Source: Cellulosimicrobium arenosum (GTDB taxonomy: Bacteria; Actinomycetota; Actinomycetes; Actinomycetales; Cellulomonadaceae). Taken from it: 64,000 bases of DNA. Below the pieces are notes generated by a model. The model was not told where the DNA came from. It worked only from the letters and a program-made list of their open reading frames with translations, and did not search any database. This document shows, one piece after another, positions 59,165 through 64,000 of this stretch (its first letter is position 1; each line of letters begins with the position of its first letter). The position numbers were made by a program, and so were the translations under genes. The stretch covers positions 1 to 64,000 of the forward strand of contig NZ_JACYHB010000005.1 of assembly GCF_014837295.1 (NCBI RefSeq), read 5' to 3'.

Positions 59165-60204
59165 GACGTCACCGCGCCCTCGCCGTGCAGGCGCAGCGTG
59201 CTCAGGTCGAGCCGGCCCGACGCGGCGAGCGCCTCGATCCGGCGCAGGCGCACGAAGCGCTCACCCTCGAAGTCGGCGGCAATGAGGCCACGCTCGTTCG
59301 CATGCTCCCAGATCTCGTGGATCCCCGCGGGCACGGTCCACCGCGGCTCGAACGTGGGCAGCACCTCGCCGATCTTCGCGAAGTCGACCTGGTAGTCGCG
59401 CGTGTCCGGCCCGGCGCCGGGAGCGAACGACACCGGGGCACCCGTGATCTCGCTGACCTGCTCCGCGATCGTGCGGATCTGGACGACGTCCTCGTCCCGG
59501 CCGACGTTGAACGCCTGGTCGTGGACGGACTCCCGCGGCGCCTCGAGCACCGCGAGGAACGCGCGCGAGATGTCCTCGACGTGCACGAGGGGCCGCCAGG
59601 GCGACCCGTCGGACTGCAGCCGGACCTCGCCCCGGGTGAACGCGGTCCCCGTGAGGTTGTTGACGACGATGTCGGCCCGCAGCCGCGGGGACGAACCGTA
59701 CGCGGTGGCGTTGCGCAGGTAGCTCGGCGAGAAGGTGTCGTCGGCGAGCGGTGAGATGCCGCGTTCCGCCATCACCTTCGACTCGCCGTAGGGCGTGACG
59801 GGGTGGAATGCGCCGTCCTCGGCGACCTTCCCGTCACCGCCGGCCCCGTACAGCGAGCACGACGACGAGAACAGAAACCGGGGCACTCCCGCCGCCTTGG
59901 CGGTCCGCGCCATGTGCACCGCGCCGTGGGCGTTGACGTCGTAGGTCGAGCCGGGGTTCAGATGGCCGAGCGGGTCGTTGGAGATCGCCGCGAGGTGCAC
60001 GACGGCGTCGAAACCTTCCAGGTCCTGTGGGCGTACGTCCCGGATGTCGCCGGTTCGCTGCTCGTACCCGCTCACGGGCGGACCGAAGTCGCACCCGTCG
60101 TACCACCCGACGTCGAGGCCGACGACGTCGTGCCCGGCTGCCTGGAAGTACGGTACGAGAACCGCGCCGATGTAGCCACGGTCACCGTCGACGAGAACGC
60201 GCAC
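59161..60204 (-). CDS. NAD-dependent epimerase/dehydratase (extended SDR)
   Basis: A 347-aa SDR: nucleotide loop G-D-R-G-Y-I-G at residues 7-13 within V-L-V-D-G-D-R-G-Y-I-G, then H-L-A-A-I-S-N-D-P, S-S-S-C-S-L-Y-G and the catalytic P-Y-G-E-S-K pattern (Y-x-x-x-K). The best-fitting role is a 4,6-dehydratase or 4-reductase on the CDP-sugar, since no separate rfbG-type gene is seen. The GTG at 60202-60204 follows GGGGGAG by 4 nt. First gene of the minus-strand sugar operon; the promoter region has two CGGGTG motifs. Confidence 0.88.
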   Translation of the reverse strand: MRVLVDGDRGYIGAVLVPYFQAAGHDVVGLDVGWYDGCDFGPPVSGYEQRTGDIRDVRPQDLEGFDAVVHLAAISNDPLGHLNPGSTYDVNAHGAVHMARTAKAAGVPRFLFSSSCSLYGAGGDGKVAEDGAFHPVTPYGESKVMAERGISPLADDTFSPSYLRNATAYGSSPRLRADIVVNNLTGTAFTRGEVRLQSDGSPWRPLVHVEDISRAFLAVLEAPRESVHDQAFNVGRDEDVVQIRTIAEQVSEITGAPVSFAPGAGPDTRDYQVDFAKIGEVLPTFEPRWTVPAGIHEIWEHANERGLIAADFEGERFVRLRRIEALAASGRLDLSTLRLHGEGAVTS

Positions 60205-60279
60205 GATACTCCCCCATTTCAGTCATGCCAGGACAGGACCGAACTTACTCGTCCGTCGCGGGAGCGGAACCCCGGGAGC

Positions 60280-60327
60280 GGGTGGATTCTGGCGCGGACC
60301 TCCTTCCGTACGCGCAGAGCGGGTGAT
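60280..60327 (+). promoter_or_regulatory. paired GGGTGA-like repeats between sugar operon and GT2 gene
   Basis: GGGTGGA at 60280-60286 and GGGTGAT at 60321-60327, starting 41 nt apart, each followed by TTC or TTCC. Confidence 0.45.
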
Positions 60328-60377
60328 TTCCTGGCCCGACGGTGGGCATCGCGTCGGATCGGGACGAGAATGACGAC

Positions 60378-61328
60378 ATGGACGTGCCGCCGCTCGGCGT
60401 CGGCGACCACCCACCTCCCGAGGTGGTCGTCGTGGCGTACGGTGCGCCCCAGCTGCTGCGTCGTGCGCTCGAACCCCTGGCGGGGCTCATGCCCCTCACG
60501 GTCGTCGACAACTCCTCGCTTGAGGAGATCGAGCGCATCGCCACGTCGGCGGGTGGCGTCTATCACGACCTCGGGCGCAACGGAGGTTTCGCGTTCGGCG
60601 TCAACCAGGCGCTCGCGCGCCGCCAGGCGCCCGAGCGTGACGTCCTCCTCCTCAATCCCGACGCCGTCGTCCGGCCACGCGACATCGCCGTGCTGCAGAC
60701 GGCGCTGCGGGAGCACCCGGGGGCAGCGTGCGTCACCCCGAGCCAGTGCGACGCCGACGGCGTCCGGTCCCAGGTGTGCTGGCCGTTCCCGACGCCGGCT
60801 CGCTACGTCGCGGACGCCGCACGCTCGGCGCACCGCCTCCGAGAGCGTGGACGGTATGTCGTGGGTTCCGTCCTTCTCCTGCGGAGGCAGGCCCTGGACG
60901 AGGTCGGAGGGTTCGACGAGCGCTTCTTCCTGTACTTCGAGGAGACGGACTGGGAGTACCGCGCTCATCTGGCGGGTTGGACCAACGAGGTCGTCGAGGA
61001 GGCCACCGCGATGCACGTCGGCGGCGGGACCAGCACCGACGAGAGGCTCCGCGAGCTCGAGAAGAACGCGTCCCTCGAGGAGTACCTGCGCAAGCACTAC
61101 GGCGCGGCCGGCTGGCAGCTGTCACGGGCCGCCGTCGTCGTCGAGGCCCTGGCCCGGGCCGCGCTGCACGCGGGAACCCCACGGCACGAGTGCCTCGAGC
61201 GCGCGGGGAACTTCGCCCGCGGGCCGGTTCGGGTCCGGCACGCTGCCGGTCCTCGCGAGGAGCACAGGCGGCACCGACGGCACGAGCGACGGCTGGTGGC
61301 CCACGGTCGGCAGCATCCGGGCGGGTGA
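60378..61328 (+). CDS. family 2 glycosyltransferase (rhamnosyltransferase-like)
   Basis: A 316-aa GT-A enzyme: V-V-V-V-A-Y-G-A-P, L-T-V-V-D-N-S-S, R-N-G-G-F-A-F-G-V-N, L-L-L-N-P-D-A-V-V (D-x-D-type site), and F-D-E-R-F-F-L-Y-F-E-E-T-D-W. It is a close paralogue of the C-terminal half of the next gene. The last ~35 residues become His/Arg-rich and do not match the paralogue, perhaps a late frameshift. The ATG at 60378 is used; a GTG at 60342 would add 12 residues. Confidence 0.88.
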   Translation: MDVPPLGVGDHPPPEVVVVAYGAPQLLRRALEPLAGLMPLTVVDNSSLEEIERIATSAGGVYHDLGRNGGFAFGVNQALARRQAPERDVLLLNPDAVVRPRDIAVLQTALREHPGAACVTPSQCDADGVRSQVCWPFPTPARYVADAARSAHRLRERGRYVVGSVLLLRRQALDEVGGFDERFFLYFEETDWEYRAHLAGWTNEVVEEATAMHVGGGTSTDERLRELEKNASLEEYLRKHYGAAGWQLSRAAVVVEALARAALHAGTPRHECLERAGNFARGPVRVRHAAGPREEHRRHRRHERRLVAHGRQHPGG

Positions 61329-61329
61329 T
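61323..61329 (+). promoter_or_regulatory. GGGTGAT motif before the fused glycosyltransferase gene
   Basis: GCGGGTGATCTTGGCGCG at 61321-61338 closely matches the sequence starting at 60279 upstream of the paralogue. Confidence 0.4.
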
Positions 61330-61378
61330 CTTGGCGCGAACCGGCCGCCAGCGCCCGGAACTGAGGAAGAATCGGACC

Positions 61379-63409
61379 GTGAAGGTCCTGCGCATCTCCC
61401 ACAGCGCCGTCGTGACGGCCTGGCGTGAGCGCGAACGCATGCTGCGGGACGCCGGCGCCGAGGTCCACCTGGTCTCCGCCCAGGAGTGGGACGAGGCGGG
61501 TTCCCGGGTCCGGCTCGACCCACGGCCGGGCGAGCCGGTCGTCGGCGCCGCCACGTTCGGCACCCACCCCGCGCTCTTCGTCTACGACCCTCGTCCCCTG
61601 TGGCGCGCGCTCGGCGAGGACCGGGACGTCCTCGACCTGCACGAGGAGCCGTTCGCCCTCGCCACCGCCGAGATCCTGGCGCTGCGGTCGCTGCGCCACG
61701 TGGTCGACCGGGTGCGCGGCCGACGGCGTCGGGGCATCGAGCCGTACGTCCTGTACTCCGCCCAGAACCTCGACAAGCGCTACCCCGTACCCTTCCGCTG
61801 GTTCGAGCGACGAGCCCTGCGCGGTGCCGCCGCCGTCTCGGTGTGCAACGACGAGGCGGGACGCATCGTGCGCCGCAAGGGCGCCCGCGGTGTGGTCGAG
61901 ACCGTGCCCCTCGGTCTCGACCCGCGGGTCTTCCGCCCGGCGGCCGAAGCTCGCACGCCCGTGGCCTCGCACGTCGTCGTCGGCTACGCAGGCCGGCTGG
62001 CCCCGCACAAGGGCATCGACGTGCTGCTCGACGCCGTCGAGGCCGACGACCGCCTCGTCCTGCGGATCGCGGGCGCCGGACCGCAGGAGGCCGCCCTGCG
62101 TTTGCGGGCGCGCCGGTCCGGCGAGCGCGTGACGTTCGTGGGGTCGTTGGACGACGCCGCGCTGGCCGACTTCTACCGCGGTGTCGACGTCGTCGCGGTG
62201 CCGTCGCTCACGACCCCCGGCTGGGTCGAGCAGTTCGGTCGGGTCGCGATCGAGGCCATGGCCTGCGGCACCCCGGTCGTGGCGAGCGCGAGCGGAGCAC
62301 TCCCGGACGTCGTCGCCGACGCCGGGCTGCTCGTCCCGCCGGGCGACCCGTCCGCACTGCGTGACGCCCTCCTTCGGATCGGTACGGAACCGGGGCTCGC
62401 GTCCACGCTACGGACGGCGGGAGCCGCGCGCGCCGCGGCCTGCACCTGGACCGAGGTCGCTCGGCGATACCTTGCCCTGTACGACGCGATCACCGGCCCG
62501 ACGACCGGCAGGACCGGTCCAGGCACCGATCCCGGCACCGACCCCGAACCCCCGGAGGCCGTGCTCGTCGCCTACGGCGCCCCCGACCTCGTCCGGTCGG
62601 CCCTCGCCCCCCTGGTCGGCAAGCTCCCTCTCACCGTCGTGGACAACTCGTCGCTGCCCGAGATCCGCGAGATCACGGAGCTCGCGGGCGGTCGCTATCT
62701 CGACCCGGGGAGCAACGGCGGCTTCGCCGCCGGCGTCAACCACGCGCTCGCCCACCGGCAGGCGCCCGGCCGCGACGTCCTGCTGCTCAACCCCGACGCC
62801 GTGGTGAGCGCCGACGACGTCGCGCGGCTCCAGCGCACGCTGCACGCCGCGCCACGGACCGCGAGCGTGGGGCCGGCCCAGGTGGACGGCGACGGTCGCC
62901 CGGCGCGCGTCGTGTGGCCCTACCCGTCGCCCCTCGCGACCTGGGTCGAGGCCGTCGGGCTCGGGCGCCTGCGACGCATGCCCGCCGACCGCAGCTTCGT
63001 CGTGGGCTCCGTGCTCCTGCTCTCGGCCGCCGCCCTCGAGGACGTCGGGCCCTTCGACGAACGGTTCTTCCTCTACGCCGAGGAGACCGACTGGTCGTAT
63101 CGCGCCAACCAGCGTGGGTGGCGCCACGCCGTGGACGACGACGTCGTCGCGGTGCACCTCGGTGGCGCGACCTCGACCGACTCCACGCGCCGCGACACGC
63201 ACTTCCACGCCTCGCAGGAGCACTTCCAGCGCAAGCACCACGGGGCGCCCGGCTGGTGGGCCGCGCGCGCGGGCGCCGTCGCGGGTGCCGCCGTGCGCTC
63301 GGTCCTGGCACGCGGCGACGCACGAGTGGCCGCGCGCACCCGGCTGCGGCTCTACGTCGAGGGCCCCGCAGTCGCCGAGCGGCGCCTCCGCGCGCCGGGG
63401 ACGCAGTGA
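61379..63409 (+). CDS. bifunctional GT4-GT2 glycosyltransferase fusion
   Basis: A 676-aa fusion. Residues ~1-375 form a GT4 enzyme (V-P-L-G-L-D-P-R-V-F, Y-A-G-R-L-A-P-H-K-G-I-D, V-E-Q-F-G-R-V-A-I-E-A-M). A Thr/Gly/Pro-rich linker of ~25 residues leads to a GT2 domain (~400-676) with A-V-L-V-A-Y-G-A-P, L-T-V-V-D-N-S-S, L-L-L-N-P-D-A-V-V and F-F-L-Y-A-E-E-T-D-W. The GT2 half is clearly homologous to the upstream gene over its whole catalytic domain. GTG 61379 follows GAGGAAG. The two sites probably add consecutive sugars. Confidence 0.9.
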   Translation: MKVLRISHSAVVTAWRERERMLRDAGAEVHLVSAQEWDEAGSRVRLDPRPGEPVVGAATFGTHPALFVYDPRPLWRALGEDRDVLDLHEEPFALATAEILALRSLRHVVDRVRGRRRRGIEPYVLYSAQNLDKRYPVPFRWFERRALRGAAAVSVCNDEAGRIVRRKGARGVVETVPLGLDPRVFRPAAEARTPVASHVVVGYAGRLAPHKGIDVLLDAVEADDRLVLRIAGAGPQEAALRLRARRSGERVTFVGSLDDAALADFYRGVDVVAVPSLTTPGWVEQFGRVAIEAMACGTPVVASASGALPDVVADAGLLVPPGDPSALRDALLRIGTEPGLASTLRTAGAARAAACTWTEVARRYLALYDAITGPTTGRTGPGTDPGTDPEPPEAVLVAYGAPDLVRSALAPLVGKLPLTVVDNSSLPEIREITELAGGRYLDPGSNGGFAAGVNHALAHRQAPGRDVLLLNPDAVVSADDVARLQRTLHAAPRTASVGPAQVDGDGRPARVVWPYPSPLATWVEAVGLGRLRRMPADRSFVVGSVLLLSAAALEDVGPFDERFFLYAEETDWSYRANQRGWRHAVDDDVVAVHLGGATSTDSTRRDTHFHASQEHFQRKHHGAPGWWAARAGAVAGAAVRSVLARGDARVAARTRLRLYVEGPAVAERRLRAPGTQ

Positions 63410-64000
63410 TACGGCGGTCGACGGGCTGGCTCGTCGGCACGCTGGCGGTCGTCGCCGTGCTGGTGGTGATCGGCTATCTCGTCCCCACCCAGTCGGCGGT
63501 CGCCGTCGCGCTCGCCGCTGCGGTGCTCGTCGTCGGCCTCACCGCGTACGAGCCGGTGGCGCTCCCGATCCTCGCGATGCCAGCGCTCGTCATCGTCCAG
63601 CGCGTCGGCGGCAGCGGGGTCGACCTGACGATGAGCGACTTCGCGGTCTTCGCCGCGATGTGGGCGGCCCTCGTCCTCGGCCCCCGACCCTTCTCGCCGC
63701 AGCTGCGCAGCCTGCTGTGGCTGACGGCCGTCTACCAGGTCGCGACGCTCTTCACCGTGATCGCGAACCCGTACCCGCAGAACACCGTCGAGTGGTTCCA
63801 CGCGTGGCTGTCGACCGGCGGCGCTCTCGTCGTCGGCTGGGCCGTGGGACGCGCGGGGCGCGCGCGGATCGGCCTGACGCTCTTCATGGTCCCGTGCCTG
63901 ATCATCGCCGTGCTGACGTGTGTCGCCGCTGTGCAGCAGCTCGCCGCCGGCATCACGGGACCCGTGTACCTCGTGTGGCCGTACGGCATGCACAAGAACT
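63406..64000 (+). CDS. O-antigen ligase/polymerase-like membrane protein, 3' end missing
   Basis: Open from GTG 63406 (GTGA overlap with the fusion glycosyltransferase) through the right edge; 198 codons are visible. The product has about five hydrophobic segments in the visible part (first G-W-L-V-G-T-L-A-V-V-A-V-L-V-V-I), an S-D-F-A-V-F-A-A-M-W loop and N-P-Y-P-Q-N-T-V-E-W-F-H, which resemble the N-terminal half of Wzy/WaaL O-antigen ligase-like proteins. A role in chain polymerisation or attachment fits the locus. The diagnostic large periplasmic loop is outside the window. Confidence 0.75.
   Translation, partial: MIRRSTGWLVGTLAVVAVLVVIGYLVPTQSAVAVALAAAVLVVGLTAYEPVALPILAMPALVIVQRVGGSGVDLTMSDFAVFAAMWAALVLGPRPFSPQLRSLLWLTAVYQVATLFTVIANPYPQNTVEWFHAWLSTGGALVVGWAVGRAGRARIGLTLFMVPCLIIAVLTCVAAVQQLAAGITGPVYLVWPYGMHKN

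Overview
The window is GC-rich, densely coded actinobacterial DNA. The conserved order ppx - DUF501 - divIC/ftsB-like - enolase - mazG - mfd, frequent GTG starts and an N-terminal-truncated Ig/FnIII surface protein fit a Micrococcales genome, probably Cellulomonadaceae. This placement is inference from gene order and family resemblance, not from a search.

Layout. 1-28 kb is mostly core genome: a surface repeat protein (open at the left edge), tenA behind a TPP riboswitch, a VOC protein, a tRNA with anticodon UAA but a short variable arm, a type II NADH dehydrogenase, a CPA1 antiporter, a PadR/HAAS membrane-protein pair, exopolyphosphatase, a PAS-GAF-SpoIIE phosphatase, DUF501, a divIC-like septum protein, enolase, MazG, two divergent acyltransferases, Mfd, L-2-hydroxyglutarate oxidase and a PAP2 phosphatase.

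28.5-36.5 kb is a lasso-type RiPP cluster. It has a PqqD-like recognition element (B1), a transglutaminase-like leader protease (B2), two asparagine-synthetase-like cyclases of identical length, an ABC exporter, an HPr-kinase-like protein, a nucleotidyltransferase and two small precursor genes with matching 20-residue leaders. One precursor was too small for routine ORF lists. The two cores are unrelated and only one has an acidic residue where a lasso ring is normally closed. Both end in Leu-Ser, which fits the kinase/nucleotidyltransferase tailoring pair of paeninodin- and pseudomycoidin-type lasso clusters.

36.5-64 kb is a cell-surface polysaccharide locus. It holds about ten glycosyltransferases, a Wzt/Wzm-type ABC exporter with a carbohydrate-binding tail, a NodB deacetylase, an O-acyl transferase, an FkbH-ACP-acetyltransferase cassette (probable glyceryl-type decoration), a set for a CDP-linked, probably C-methyl-branched deoxysugar, and an O-antigen-ligase/polymerase-like membrane protein cut by the right edge. 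Most genes are in translationally coupled operons with 4-nt ATGA or GTGA overlaps.

A short motif, CGGGTGAA (reverse TTCACCCG), recurs in almost every promoter region of the RiPP and polysaccharide loci and in the divergent acyltransferase promoter at 20.5 kb. It is often present as direct-repeat pairs spaced by whole helical turns (21, 32, 33 and 43 nt). I did not find it at the promoters of the core genes. It looks like the operator of one regulator joining the peptide and polysaccharide loci. That regulator is not encoded in the window.
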